Shown here one piece after another: positions 1-9,420 of a DNA stretch of 64,000 nt. This DNA comes from Pseudobdellovibrionaceae bacterium. GTDB taxonomy: Bacteria > Bdellovibrionota > Bdellovibrionia > Bdellovibrionales > UBA1609. The notes under the pieces are model-generated. The model was not told the DNA's origin, did no database searches, and saw nothing but the letters and a program-made list of their open reading frames with translations. The stretch is taken from assembly GCA_023898385.1 (NCBI GenBank), contig CP060220.1:1-64000 (forward strand), read 5' to 3'. A program made the translations under genes and the position numbers. Position 1 is the stretch's first letter. Each line of letters opens with the position of its first letter.

Positions 1-2
1 AA

Positions 3-78
3 TGGATGGGGCGGCAGGACTCGAACCTGCGAATGTCAGAATCAAAATCTGATGGCTTACCAACTTGCCGACGCCCCA
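3..78 (-). tRNA. tRNA-Gln (anticodon UUG)
   Basis: Read on the minus strand it folds as a cloverleaf. The acceptor starts with U and pairs with A72, as is typical of bacterial tRNA-Gln. The T arm is GCAGG/CCTGC around TTCGAGT. The anticodon stem TCAGA/TCTGA encloses TTTTGAT, giving anticodon TTG. A 3' CCA is encoded at positions 5 to 3. It lies downstream of spoVG on the same strand, so it may be co-transcribed with it. Confidence 0.95.
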
Positions 79-185
79 ATCGCAGAGCCTTCGTTTCTAT
101 GAAGCTTTGGCGGCAAAATCAAGTGAAAGATCAACGATATCGGGGCCCACGAGTCCATTACTCATCGCAGCAAATGCCGAATGAG

Positions 186-485
186 CTATTCGCCGTCCGA
201 TTCATCGAGCTCTTTTAGTGAGTCACCCATAGAGCGCACTTGTTTTTCATACTCGTCAAAAACCGCTTGCTCGATCATTTCACGAGTTTCTTGGTTTAGC
301 GGATGGGCGATATCTTTGAATTCTCCATCTCGACGCTTCTTGCTGGGCATGGCCACAAACAGGCCAGTATTGCCGCGAATCACTTTTAAGTCTCGCACAA
401 CAAAGCAGTCATCGATTGTGATGGATACATAGGCTTTAAGCCGTTCTTCATTGACAGGGAAAACATTCACCTCGGTGATTTTCAT
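186..485 (-). CDS. spoVG: SpoVG family RNA/DNA-binding regulator
   Basis: A 99-residue protein beginning MKITEVNVFPV, the SpoVG signature, followed by the conserved strand-rich core with AYVSITIDDCFVVRDLKVI and the AHPLNQETRE segment. The family binds nucleic acid and acts as a pleiotropic regulator. It is best known in Firmicutes but also occurs in Bdellovibrio relatives. The start at 485 is chosen because AAGGAG lies just upstream; the longer frame adds unconserved residues. A sigma-28-like promoter sits at 573-600 and tRNA-Gln follows downstream. Confidence 0.93.
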   Translation of the reverse strand: MKITEVNVFPVNEERLKAYVSITIDDCFVVRDLKVIRGNTGLFVAMPSKKRRDGEFKDIAHPLNQETREMIEQAVFDEYEKQVRSMGDSLKELDESDGE

Positions 486-572
486 TTTTGTTTCTCCTTG
501 TTGCCTTCGCGATGTCTTTCCAGGAATCAACCCTGGCCGTAGTCGAAGGGGATTACAATTGCTTCAGCTCCT

Positions 573-600
573 CTGTCGGCAGACTGGCCCAAAGACTTAA
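573..600 (-). promoter_or_regulatory. candidate sigma-28 (FliA-type) promoter for spoVG
   Basis: On the minus strand TTAAG is followed by exactly 15 bases and then GCCGACAG, close to the FliA pattern TAAAG-N15-GCCGATAA. It lies about 90 bases upstream of the spoVG start. The rest of 486-872 shows no gene I can support; an open frame at 620-841 has no ribosome site or recognisable sequence. A small CCAGG/CCTGG hairpin lies in the spoVG leader. Confidence 0.5.
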
Positions 601-872
601 GCCCTTTGTTGAGGTTTTGTTAAAAAAAACACGTCGGGCCAGAAATTCCCAGTGATTGCAGGGGGTTGATCGTTTTAGAAAATTGAAGATTTTTTGCTAT
701 GGAAGTCGGGATCGTGTTATTTTGAGACACGCACTTATCGAAAATGGGGTCATCTACAGCGAGGTGCCATCCAAACTGACAAATATCAGTATCGGTGAAT
801 GATGTTCTTCGTGGTCTACAAGCCCTCGGTCTTCTCCGCACGGAACCATAGATGGGGTGGGTAATGTGGCCG

Positions 873-2699
873 TTATTGTTTTTCTACGGCACCACGATCG
901 CAGGTTAACCCCCCACCGCCATCGGCCGGTCGTGGGAGCCCTCTTTGATCTGTGGTGGGGCAGTAGGCATTCAGCCCGCTATCCAGAGCAGGGCTGCCAG
1001 CCTGGAGACTGATAGTCTGTGTGCTGCCGCCATTGTTTGCAAGGCCTGCAACATCGAATTGCGGGTTCGTCGAAAGGTCAGTGCCATGGGCAAAGCCGCA
1101 AGAGTTGTCATCATCGATGTTTCCGCCAAGAGAAACCAGTGTCGAAACTCCCGAGATCGTGCAATTGTTCGTCGAAGCTCCTGCGAAAATGCTGTTCACC
1201 ACTTCCACATCCGAGTCATACACGGCGAGGCTGTGAGAGGTGGCGCCTGAAAAGGTCACGTTTTGAAGGGTTGTGAGAGAGGCCGCGGCGTCCGCATTGA
1301 TAACCAGGTGAAAGGGGTTATTTGAAAAGGTGGAGTTGACCACTGTAAAATCGGACGTCAGGCTGTGCAAATAAACAGAGTAATAATTACCGCTGCTAAA
1401 AGTACTACCTGAAATCAAAGATCCGCTACTCCACCCGGTGCCGTAGATATGGGCGCCATAATTCGCTCCGCCAGCTGCGGTGTTGCCTTGAAACTCGGAG
1501 TCCATTATTTTCACATCCCCTGTTTGCGCGTAAATTGCGCCGCCTCCCTGGATATTGTTGTTGGAATTTGAAGTAAACGTAGTTGATTGAATCTCAATTC
1601 CGAACAACGCTTTGATGGCGCCACCTCCATACTCAGATTGATTATTTGAAAATTGAGAATTTCGTACAAGAAAATACCCGCTGTGTTTAGTGATCGCCCC
1701 GCCACCGCCAGCGGAATTATTGTTTGTGAAAATGGAGTTGGCCACCTCGCCAGAGGGAGATTGTATAAAAAGGCCGGCGCCATCACTGCTGCCATTGGTG
1801 CTGCTGTTGTTGGTCACGGTGCAGTTGTCCATCAAAAACTCTTGGGATGTTACTATGTAGGCCCCAGTTCCCATAAGAAACGAGCTGCTGGAGTTATTGC
1901 TGATTTGACAATTTAGTAAGTGCAATTTTGAGTTGGTTGCTTTAAGGCCAACCCCATTGGCAAGGGACGAGCCACTTGAAGCCCCATCAATAGTGAAACC
2001 ATCAATGGTGACATCACCGCTGATAATGTCCACGCCGCGCTCAAGCCCAGAGGCATCCAATACGGTTTTTATGCCATGGGGATTTTCAAGAAGGACATCA
2101 CTGTTGATAACAAGGGTACTTGAAAGACTTATTGAGTAGCTTGTGGCAGTTACAATTTTTGCAGGAACGCCGGGTTCATTGTTGGCCTCTTCCACGGCGG
2201 CTCTGAGAGTGCAGGCTCCCGAGCCATTGTCGCAATTATTATCACCAAGATTGTAATCTGATCCGTCCCCATTGGCATTGATGCTGAATTTTTGACCGAC
2301 TCCAATTTGAATTTGTGTCTCTGTAGACCCCGCCGAGTTAGATGCGGTGATGGTATAGGTCGTTTCGGCGATGGGTTCTGATGGGGTTCCCGTTATGGCT
2401 CCAGTCTGGGTGTTAAAAAGCAGTCCTGGGGGTAAACTCGGTGAAATCGAAAATGAGTCAGCCACGCCATCGAGGCTGGGTGCTGCCAATAAAAAAGAGT
2501 CACCAGCATAGATCACTGTGGGCACACTAGAGTAACTTAGCGAGGACGGAGGGGCCACGGGCGTGCCACTCGGGCTCGATTTTATGGAACCTTGGATAGA
2601 GTTGTCCGCCAGTTGGCAATTGGCTAAAGCCAAGCAAAAGAGGGGCAGCAGCATTAGCAAACGGGCATTGAATGGTTTTGTGGCCAGGCAACCAAGCAT
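873..2699 (-). CDS. lipoprotein with Ig-like (He_PIG) and right-handed beta-helix domains
   Basis: 608 residues. A signal peptide ends in a lipobox-like LANC with Cys28, so it is probably a lipoprotein. It then has the motif CQLADNSIQG, a putative-Ig segment around residues 55-130 (LPPGLLFNTQTGAITGTPSE), a CSLREA-like motif (SGACTLRAAVEEAN), a long run of beta-helix repeats rich in N, S and G (about 190-520), and a C-terminal choice-of-anchor-Q-like tail (NNGGSTQTISLQAGSPALDSG). It is probably surface exposed; the ligand is unknown. It is a close architectural paralogue of the protein at 46943-48730. AGAGGTGG precedes the ATG. Confidence 0.88.
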   Translation of the reverse strand: MLGCLATKPFNARLLMLLPLFCLALANCQLADNSIQGSIKSSPSGTPVAPPSSLSYSSVPTVIYAGDSFLLAAPSLDGVADSFSISPSLPPGLLFNTQTGAITGTPSEPIAETTYTITASNSAGSTETQIQIGVGQKFSINANGDGSDYNLGDNNCDNGSGACTLRAAVEEANNEPGVPAKIVTATSYSISLSSTLVINSDVLLENPHGIKTVLDASGLERGVDIISGDVTIDGFTIDGASSGSSLANGVGLKATNSKLHLLNCQISNNSSSSFLMGTGAYIVTSQEFLMDNCTVTNNSSTNGSSDGAGLFIQSPSGEVANSIFTNNNSAGGGGAITKHSGYFLVRNSQFSNNQSEYGGGAIKALFGIEIQSTTFTSNSNNNIQGGGAIYAQTGDVKIMDSEFQGNTAAGGANYGAHIYGTGWSSGSLISGSTFSSGNYYSVYLHSLTSDFTVVNSTFSNNPFHLVINADAAASLTTLQNVTFSGATSHSLAVYDSDVEVVNSIFAGASTNNCTISGVSTLVSLGGNIDDDNSCGFAHGTDLSTNPQFDVAGLANNGGSTQTISLQAGSPALDSGLNAYCPTTDQRGLPRPADGGGGLTCDRGAVEKQ

Positions 2700-2741
2700 C
2701 GGTCAATCCACCTCTGTTAAAAACATTGAATTCATTTTATT

Positions 2742-2769
2742 TTATCGGAAAGGCAGGCGTTTTGCTAAA
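2742..2769 (-). promoter_or_regulatory. candidate sigma-28 promoter for the beta-helix lipoprotein
   Basis: Minus strand: TTTAG, 15 bases, TCCGATAA. The -10-like element matches the FliA consensus at seven of eight positions. It lies about 45 bases upstream of the start codon at 2699. Confidence 0.55.
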
Positions 2770-3084
2770 GGCTTTTGGGAAAATCCCAATTTCGATCAAA
2801 TAAGTTTCTAAAAGACGACGCCAAAATAAATGGAGTTGCCGAATCGCGATAGGTGTAATCACCAATCAGTCAGTTCTCGTATCAGATTGAGACGGATTTG
2901 TTACAACAATAGATTAGTTACGGGTGTTGAAAAACTACGGCACCCGAAGGAAGTTTGTGTTGAGCGAGCCAACATGGATTTTGCGATATTGCCAGTAACC
3001 GCGTTGAGTCCAAGAAACGAAAAAAGACGCCGACCACCCAACCGTCGACAAAACTACGGCGCAGAAAGGAAGTCTGCGTCAATA

Positions 3085-3321
3085 GCATCATCGAACTGCG
3101 ATTCCACAATCGGTGAAGCGTGTGGTGTTCTTATCGTAAACAAGGTCAAAGTACATTGTGCCTATGGGCAAGCTCTTCAATACGATCACATTCGGCTGGT
3201 CTGCTTGGGAAAGTCCCATAATGTTTCTAACTTGCACTTGACGTGTAGACCTTGCAATCAGCGGTTTGCCAAAGAGAGACTGGGGCAAGAACTTATGCAA
3301 AGTCATTTGGGGCGCACCTAG
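3085..3321 (+). pseudogene. remnant of an HNH endonuclease
   Basis: The frame ends with LQYDHIRLVCLGKSHNVSNL then HLTCRPCNQRFAKERLGQE. This is the DH...N...H/N half of an HNH nuclease of the type common in Bdellovibrio relatives. The region upstream (2830-3085) stays open but has no recognisable nuclease N-terminal half, no ribosome site and low-complexity basic residues. The expected glycine after the DH motif appears as K. I read it as a decayed fragment. The rest of 2770-3084 contains only a loose repeat of 'aaaactacggc' at about 2931 and 3051. Confidence 0.55.
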
Positions 3322-3669
3322 TGACCGTTGAAATTTCAGATGCCGCGCAAACAAGCCTTGGTGCGGAGGTGATGCCTGCGTTTTGGTCTTTTTAGGTCAC
3401 CTCATATTGGCTTGCCGCGTCCGAGGTTTTCTCTATACGTCCGCCTTGCGATCAGCGAAGGTCCGTTCGGCTAAGTCATGGGCCGCAAAAAACGAGTTGG
3501 TATCTAATTCCGTAGGTAAAAATCCGTTTTATGGGGCGGGTCGATGATAGGGATATTTTCACATTGGTTTTGGTGACAATATCGGTTGAAATAGCAGTTG
3601 ATTTTTTCACGGCCATTGTTAGTAGCTAGGGGGCCGCCAACTTCGAAGATTAAGTCAGGAGCCAACTCA
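3322..3669. other. intergenic stretch, no gene seen
   Basis: 348 bases between the HNH remnant and the membrane protein gene. I see no open frame with a ribosome site, no clear terminator and no recognised RNA. Confidence 0.5.
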
Positions 3670-5043
3670 ATGAGACGAACGGCATTTCTATGGATTGCCA
3701 TATCAATAGCACCTTTTTTTCTTTTAACTTTTTTTAATCACCCTTCCGCGGATGATTTTGTCTATGCCGTAAAGACTCTTGAACATGGCTTGTGGCGAGT
3801 GCAAGCTCATTACTACCTCGGTTGGTCGGGGCGGTATATGTCGACCCTGTTTTTAACGTTAAACCCATTTGTGTTTGGGCATGAATGGAGTTATCCGTTG
3901 ATGTCTCTGTCTATGTTGCTGGTGTTTTTGACTTCATTGTGGGCGTTGTTCAACACAGCATTAGAACGGTACCTTGAGAAAAAATATATTTATGCCTTTT
4001 GCCTGGGGTTTTTTGCACTTTATTTAGCCCACTTGCCACGGGCCGCCTCGGGCTTTTATTGGCTGGCAGGCTATGTCAACTACATGGTCCCCTTGGTTTT
4101 TTTGAATCTAGCCGTCATTGGTCTCCTGAAACTTTGGGATTCTCGGTCAGCAATATTGTGGGTCCCGTCGCTCGTTATCTATGCTTTTTTCATTACCGGC
4201 GCCAATGAGACCATCATGTTAATTTTTAATTGGGTATTGGTCTTAGCGTTGGTGGCTTATTATCTCAAGCACCACAAAATTTGGTGGCCCGTCGTTTTAG
4301 TGTTTGTCTTCAATTTGGCCTTTTCTGTGGCCGTGGTAATGGCTCCCGGCAATGCTGTCCGCACCGGTCACTTTCCCAACGCTCACCAGCCATTGATGTC
4401 TGTGGTCAATTCAGTGGCCTTTTCCTTAGAGCATTTTTTTAGATTTTTAAGTGTTCCATTGATACTTGTGAGCATTGTCTTCGCCCAATGGATACTTGAC
4501 CGAAGTCATCTCATGAACTCAGTTCATGTTAACAAAAAAACGTACAAGATCACTTGGGTTCTTTTAGGCTCATTTTTTCTGGCGGCTTTTTTTCCGGCGG
4601 CTTGGGCCATGGGTGGGCCACCACCAGAGCGGGTTGATAATATGACTTATTATTTTTTTCTGTTATTTTGGTTTGCTCTTGTCGGTCAATATGTCCATTT
4701 AAATTCAGACAAAGTGAGAGCCCTCGTTCATAGATTCAAATGGTTAAAACCTAACTATTTACAGTGGGTGATCGTCATAGTTCTTTTTGTCTGGGGCAAC
4801 ACGGGACGAGCTTGGTACGACCTGCTGACTCAGGCGTATCCCTATCATCGGCAAATGGTGGAGCGAGATATAGTAGTAAAGTCAGCGTCAAAGGGGTCAC
4901 AACTCATCGTCCCTCCAATCGTGAATCGCCCACGTACGATATTTTTTGACGATATCATAGAAGACCCAGCTGACTGGAGAAACGTTGGTGTCTCAGGATA
5001 CTATGGGTTGGGTTCAATTCGGGTGGCTCCTGATGGCAAATAA
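3670..5043 (+). CDS. polytopic membrane protein, DUF6056-like
   Basis: 457 residues with about ten hydrophobic segments. The N-terminal part carries NHPSADDFVYA and WSGRYMSTLFL, resembling the DUF6056 family of glycosyltransferase-C-like membrane proteins (ADD motif after the first membrane segment). Function is unproven; a role in transferring sugar to an envelope polymer is inferred from its neighbour, a GT2 enzyme whose start codon overlaps its 3' end by 11 bases. The start at 3670 is chosen because CAGGAG lies 8 bases upstream; the frame upstream of it is not membrane-like. Confidence 0.75.
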   Translation: MRRTAFLWIAISIAPFFLLTFFNHPSADDFVYAVKTLEHGLWRVQAHYYLGWSGRYMSTLFLTLNPFVFGHEWSYPLMSLSMLLVFLTSLWALFNTALERYLEKKYIYAFCLGFFALYLAHLPRAASGFYWLAGYVNYMVPLVFLNLAVIGLLKLWDSRSAILWVPSLVIYAFFITGANETIMLIFNWVLVLALVAYYLKHHKIWWPVVLVFVFNLAFSVAVVMAPGNAVRTGHFPNAHQPLMSVVNSVAFSLEHFFRFLSVPLILVSIVFAQWILDRSHLMNSVHVNKKTYKITWVLLGSFFLAAFFPAAWAMGGPPPERVDNMTYYFFLLFWFALVGQYVHLNSDKVRALVHRFKWLKPNYLQWVIVIVLFVWGNTGRAWYDLLTQAYPYHRQMVERDIVVKSASKGSQLIVPPIVNRPRTIFFDDIIEDPADWRNVGVSGYYGLGSIRVAPDGK

Positions 5044-5749
5044 AACTTTATTAGTGGTGCCGTGCTACAACGAAGAACGGCGTTTGAATTTTGCAGAATT
5101 CGAAAAGTGGGCCAGCGAGGATCTGCAGTTTTTATTTTTTGACGATGGATCTACGGACGAGACGGCTTCACTGATTTCACAGTACATCGAGAATCGCCCG
5201 TTTATGTATTTTGAAAAAGGTGTAAAAAATCTGGGTAAAGCTGAGGCTGTGCGATCGGGCGTGTTGACCGCCAAAAATTTACCAGTCTATGGCCGCCTGG
5301 ATTGGATTGGGTTTTGGGATGCGGATTTAGCTACACCACTCTTTGAAGTCTCAAACATGTTTACCTATGCCGACTTTTGCAAACAACCGGTGGATGCTGT
5401 TTTCGGCAGTCGTGTTTTTCGCCTCGGTGCGCGGATTGAACGATTGCCTTATCGCCACTATCTGGCCCGTGTATTTGCCACTCTAGTGAGTGTAATGCTT
5501 GGGGTAAGATCTTATGACTCTCAATGTGGTGCGAAGTTATTCAAGAAATCTGTGGCAGAGAGGGCGTTTTCTAAACACTTTGTAAGTCGTTGGATTTTTG
5601 ATGTGGAAATTCTCCTGCGGCTTGATCAATCCCGCATCGTTGAGTATCCGCTAACAAGATGGGTGGATGTGGCAGGCAGTAAATTGCGACCCAAAGACGT
5701 CATTACCGTCTTCACCGACATATTGCGAATTTGGCGTAAAAAGTCTTAA
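5033..5749 (+). CDS. GT2 family glycosyltransferase (dolichyl/polyprenyl-phosphate sugar transferase-like)
   Basis: 238 residues beginning MANKTLLVVPCYNEERRL, a typical GT-A fold start. FFDDGSTDET is the nucleotide-sugar-binding DD motif and FWDADLATP the metal-binding DAD motif. YDSQCGAKLFKK and the RWIFDVEILLR segment are typical of the polyprenyl-phosphate mannosyl/glucosyl transferase branch. It probably makes a lipid-linked sugar that the membrane protein encoded just upstream uses. The two genes overlap. A short copy of its QCGAKLFKKSV segment occurs at about 48730-48775. Confidence 0.88.
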   Translation: MANKTLLVVPCYNEERRLNFAEFEKWASEDLQFLFFDDGSTDETASLISQYIENRPFMYFEKGVKNLGKAEAVRSGVLTAKNLPVYGRLDWIGFWDADLATPLFEVSNMFTYADFCKQPVDAVFGSRVFRLGARIERLPYRHYLARVFATLVSVMLGVRSYDSQCGAKLFKKSVAERAFSKHFVSRWIFDVEILLRLDQSRIVEYPLTRWVDVAGSKLRPKDVITVFTDILRIWRKKS

Positions 5750-5779
5750 AGTTGTCTCAATACAAAACCAGTATAGCGA

Positions 5780-7201
5780 TCATTTATATTCAAGGTACGC
5801 CAAAAACACCTGATCTTGTCGCAACACTCGTAAAATATTGAGTTGTTTCTTTTTAAAGTGGCGGACCACATCTTTTGCTGAATACACAGCTTTCTTGTTT
5901 ACATCGAGAATCACATCCCCCGGAGCAAGGCCCGCTTGAGCAGCGGTTGAGCCCGCTATAACTTCGACAACGACTGGGCGAGGCTTGCGCAGACGTGGCA
6001 AATTATACTCTTTGATCAAACTTCCGCTCATGTCGGCCACTTTGAACCCAAGCTCCGAGGCCGAAGTTTTTTCTTGTCGCTTGGGCGAAGCGTCTGCAAG
6101 TTTGGTGTCTTCAGGATGAGACCCCACGGCAATCATCAAAGTTTGATCCTTGCCGTTTCGGTTGATCTTCATTTTGGCCTGGCCACCCACAGGGATGTCC
6201 ATCACAGATCGGACCAGGTCGTTAGAAGATTTTACTTCTTTACCGTTCACTTCAAGGACAAAATCATAGGGTTTAAGGCCGGCTTTGTCCGCCGGCCCAC
6301 CCGGCTCCACCTGAGTGATCAACGCGCCTTTTGTGGAGGGCAGCCCCAGAGATTGGGCCGAGGAAGGATTTACGTTGGTGAGGTAAATGCCCAGATACCC
6401 TCGTTTGATATGTCCAAACTTTTCTAGGGATTCCAAAATGGACTTCACATCATCAATGGGAATCGCAAAGCCAATCCCTTGAGCCCGGGCATCGACAGCC
6501 GTGTTAACGCCGATCACTTCACCAGCCGTGTTGACAAGGGGGCCCCCTGAGTTGCCTGGGTTAATGCTGGCGTCTGTTTGCAAAAAAGGAAAGCGATTTA
6601 GTTCATCGATTTCGCGGCCTTTGGCGGAGATAATTCCTTTTGTCATCGTGTGTCCGTGGCCAAACGGGTTCCCAAAAGCGGCAACCCACTCGCCCACTTC
6701 GAGCGTCGAACTGGTGCCTAGAATCGCTACCGGCAGCTTCTTTTTCGCATTAATTTTGATCAATGCCACATCGGTACGGCCGTCGCGCCCTACAACTTTA
6801 GCGTCGTATAATTGATCATCGTTTTCAGAAAGCTGTACTTGAATAATATCAGCCTGCGCAATCACGTGGTTATTGGTGAGAATCAATCCGTCTTCACGAA
6901 TGATAAAGCCGGTTCCCAGCGATTGAGCCGGCTGAATAGGTTGTTGCATTTGCGGCCCCATGAACTGTTGAAACAGATCAAAAAAGGGGTCGCCTGTGGG
7001 GCCGAACTGTCGCCGCATACGAACTTGTTGGGTGGTTGAAATGTTCACTACCGCCGGATTCACAAGTTTAGCCAACTCAACAAACAGATCAGAGGGCATT
7101 GGCTGCCCCTTTTCCACTTTAGGCAGTTTGGCTTCAGATGTGTTTGGAAATGAAAAGCCCACGAGGGCCACAAAAAATAGGAATACTGATCGAAGCATCA
7201 T
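5780..7201 (-). CDS. degP: HtrA/DegP-type periplasmic serine protease
   Basis: 473 residues. A signal peptide (about 1-24) is followed by a trypsin-like domain with the full triad: His112 in TNNHVI, Asp144 in GRTDVAL and Ser218 in GNSGGPL. Two PDZ domains follow (about 255-355 and 390-470). The family degrades or refolds damaged envelope proteins in the periplasm. AAGGAG precedes the ATG. It is the last gene of a minus-strand run with a DUF1844 protein (11 bases upstream) and a degenerate HtpX homologue. Confidence 0.96.
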   Translation of the reverse strand: MMLRSVFLFFVALVGFSFPNTSEAKLPKVEKGQPMPSDLFVELAKLVNPAVVNISTTQQVRMRRQFGPTGDPFFDLFQQFMGPQMQQPIQPAQSLGTGFIIREDGLILTNNHVIAQADIIQVQLSENDDQLYDAKVVGRDGRTDVALIKINAKKKLPVAILGTSSTLEVGEWVAAFGNPFGHGHTMTKGIISAKGREIDELNRFPFLQTDASINPGNSGGPLVNTAGEVIGVNTAVDARAQGIGFAIPIDDVKSILESLEKFGHIKRGYLGIYLTNVNPSSAQSLGLPSTKGALITQVEPGGPADKAGLKPYDFVLEVNGKEVKSSNDLVRSVMDIPVGGQAKMKINRNGKDQTLMIAVGSHPEDTKLADASPKRQEKTSASELGFKVADMSGSLIKEYNLPRLRKPRPVVVEVIAGSTAAQAGLAPGDVILDVNKKAVYSAKDVVRHFKKKQLNILRVLRQDQVFLAYLEYK

Positions 7202-7212
7202 AGAACTTCTCC

Positions 7213-7470
7213 TTACTTTCCCTTGGCTTGCAGAAACTTCATCTGCAAATCATTTAAAATGGTTTCAAGGAATTCTTGCTCGTCTTTTTCAAGATTATTT
7301 TGAGTTTTCTTTTTCAGTAACACCAACAAGTCGATATTAAACTGAGCCATGTTCAGGTCTTTTTCCATTTTGTCGGTGGTGGGATTGGGGGCTAGCCCCA
7401 GTGCCATGGCCGCCGATGAAGCAATAGACAAAATTAATGTTGAAAAGCTGGCTTCCAGTCGATTTTCCAT
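7213..7470 (-). CDS. DUF1844 family protein
   Basis: 85 residues from the ATG of MENRLEASFSTLILS. The SFSTLILSIASSAAMALGL segment, the NIDLLVLLKKKTQNNL helix and the acidic C-terminal helix match DUF1844. The family's function is unknown. AGGA lies about 10 bases upstream of this ATG; an in-frame TTG three codons earlier is less likely. It sits between htrA and the HtpX-like gene, 11 and 24 bases away, so it is probably co-transcribed with them. Confidence 0.85.
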   Translation of the reverse strand: MENRLEASFSTLILSIASSAAMALGLAPNPTTDKMEKDLNMAQFNIDLLVLLKKKTQNNLEKDEQEFLETILNDLQMKFLQAKGK

Positions 7471-7494
7471 AGTGATCAATCCTATTTAAATTTT

Positions 7495-8367
7495 TCAGAT
7501 GGGATAATATCCCAACAAGTTTTGAATCCGTTTTTTAACGGGCGGTTGCGCCTGAAAATATCGAGACCAACCTTTGCCAGTCAAGGGGTTAACAATAAAC
7601 ATATGGGCTGCGGCAGGAGACACGGAAAACGGCTGAGTGGCCCGCAGAGAATCTAGTTTCCAAAGTGCCTGTGCCAGGGTTTTTGGTTGTCCCGTCAGTT
7701 CAGCCGCCAATTGATCGATATGATAGTAGCTGCTTGACCCAACACTGGAGCGCAGCAAGAGGGCCACCACGGGTGCCGTAATGTAAGTCACAATATGACT
7801 TTGCGGAGCGTAGGGATCTTTTTTTGCACCAGTGATCAACCGCAAAAAGGCATCGAGTCCTCGAGTCACCCACAAAAACAAAGTGGCAAATAAGCTGCTA
7901 ATTCCGAACGAAAGCGTGTCTAAGCGTTTAATGCAGGCCACCTGATAGGCAAGAATGGCTTCCAGCTCCCCGCGATCAAAGGAGTCCAATAGCCCCTGAG
8001 TGACAACAACGGTGGCCTCTTTCCAGCTTCGTCCCACGGCAAAGGCCTGGGGCGAGGATTGATCCATCACGAGAAGTTTCGGCTCGGGAATGCGCGCCTT
8101 TCGGCTAAGAGTAGACAGAATTTCTAAAGCTCGCCACGGGTCTTGGCCTTCAAGATGATGGCCCTGGACGGACTGCAGTATGCGAGCGTCGCCGAAAAAG
8201 TACATCACGCTGTTGATGCTAAGCGCCATGGCCACGCCCCACAGCACTCCGTCGCGGCCGCCAAGCCAGTGGCCCAGAACAATCAAGACCAATGCCAGGG
8301 TGATGAGATAAATCCATGCACGCGTTGGACTTTTCACTATTTCCCTCCAGGTTGGCTTTGCAAGCAT
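7495..8367 (-). CDS. HtpX/M48-like membrane protein lacking the zinc-binding motif
   Basis: 290 residues, the usual HtpX length, with two N-terminal and two central membrane segments in the HtpX layout. PKLLVMDQSSPQAFAVG and the GELEAILAY helix are plainly HtpX-like. Where HtpX has HELAH it has YQVAC, and the downstream Glu ligand (normally in REY-AD) is replaced in SYYHIDQLAAEL. All expected zinc ligands are therefore missing while the frame is intact, suggesting a non-catalytic pseudoprotease. It is the first gene of the operon that ends with htrA. No clear ribosome site was seen. Confidence 0.85.
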   Translation of the reverse strand: MLAKPTWREIVKSPTRAWIYLITLALVLIVLGHWLGGRDGVLWGVAMALSINSVMYFFGDARILQSVQGHHLEGQDPWRALEILSTLSRKARIPEPKLLVMDQSSPQAFAVGRSWKEATVVVTQGLLDSFDRGELEAILAYQVACIKRLDTLSFGISSLFATLFLWVTRGLDAFLRLITGAKKDPYAPQSHIVTYITAPVVALLLRSSVGSSSYYHIDQLAAELTGQPKTLAQALWKLDSLRATQPFSVSPAAAHMFIVNPLTGKGWSRYFQAQPPVKKRIQNLLGYYPI

Positions 8368-8429
8368 TGAGTTTGCGAATAATATAATAAAGTTCTGTTG
8401 TCGAGGCCATCAAAATTGGAGGAGAGTCC

Positions 8430-9419
8430 GTGGAACTAGATATCGTCGCACTCAATGAAGCCATCAAAAAAGAAAGCCAATTTGTAGATAGGGCGTTTGC
8501 TGAAATCTCTAAAGTAGTTGTGGGACAACAAGAGATGGTTGAAGGCATCATTATGGGATTGCTGACGGGGGGCCATGTGCTTTTAGAGGGGGTGCCGGGG
8601 TTAGCAAAGACGTTAACTATTTCGTCAGTGTCGCAGGCCATCTCGCTCAATTTTCAACGCATTCAATTTACACCGGATTTGCTGCCCACCGACCTCATTG
8701 GGACGATGATTTACAATCTGAAAACGGGAGAGTTTACACCTAAAAAGGGGCCGATATTTACAAACATTGTACTAGCCGATGAAATCAACCGGGCGCCAGC
8801 AAAAGTTCAAAGTGCCTTGCTTGAAGCCATGGCTGAAAAGCAAGTGACCATTGGTGACAATACTTACAAGTTAGAAAAACCCTTTTTAGTGTTGGCCACA
8901 CAAAACCCCTTGGAACAAGAAGGCACTTACCCCTTGCCAGAAGCGCAGATGGATCGGTTTATGTTTAAGATAAATGTAACCTATCCAAAAAAAGCAGAAG
9001 AAATGGAAATTCTTGAGCGGATGGCTAAAGAAGATATTCCACAGATTCAGCCGATGATCACAAAAGAAGAACTGATGCATGCAAAAAGTCGCGTCGATAT
9101 GATCTATCTAGATGATAAAATCAAAAATTACATTGTTGAAATTGTGATGGCGAGTCGTGAACCCGGAAACTACGGTTTAAGTCATATTGAAAACCTCATA
9201 AGCGTCGGAGGGTCGCCGCGAGCCACGATCAGCTTAACTCGGGCGGCAAAAGCCCAAGCCTTTATTCGGGGACGAGGCTATGTCACAGCCGAAGATGTAA
9301 AGTCCATTGTCTATCATGTTCTTCGCCATCGGCTGATCCTGACCTACGAAGCCGAAGCTGAGGAAGTAACAACCGAAGATGTGATTAAAGAAATTCTTAG
9401 CCAAGTAGAGGTACCTTAA
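8430..9419 (+). CDS. MoxR family AAA+ ATPase
   Basis: 329 residues. Walker A lies in GHVLLEGVPGLAKT (about 48-61) and Walker B in ADEINRAPAK; the sensor segment reads VLATQNPLEQEGTYPLPEAQ. MoxR ATPases act with von Willebrand A proteins as chaperone-like or metal-insertion machines. GTG start with GGAGGAGAG upstream. It is the first gene of a nine-gene unit to 18425 and is divergent from the HtpX-like gene across 62 bases. Confidence 0.96.
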   Translation: MELDIVALNEAIKKESQFVDRAFAEISKVVVGQQEMVEGIIMGLLTGGHVLLEGVPGLAKTLTISSVSQAISLNFQRIQFTPDLLPTDLIGTMIYNLKTGEFTPKKGPIFTNIVLADEINRAPAKVQSALLEAMAEKQVTIGDNTYKLEKPFLVLATQNPLEQEGTYPLPEAQMDRFMFKINVTYPKKAEEMEILERMAKEDIPQIQPMITKEELMHAKSRVDMIYLDDKIKNYIVEIVMASREPGNYGLSHIENLISVGGSPRATISLTRAAKAQAFIRGRGYVTAEDVKSIVYHVLRHRLILTYEAEAEEVTTEDVIKEILSQVEVP

Positions 9420-9420
9420 T

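Noticed and set aside
620..841. 73-codon minus-strand ORF
   Set aside because: No ribosome site, no recognisable sequence, and it lies between a gene end and the spoVG promoter.
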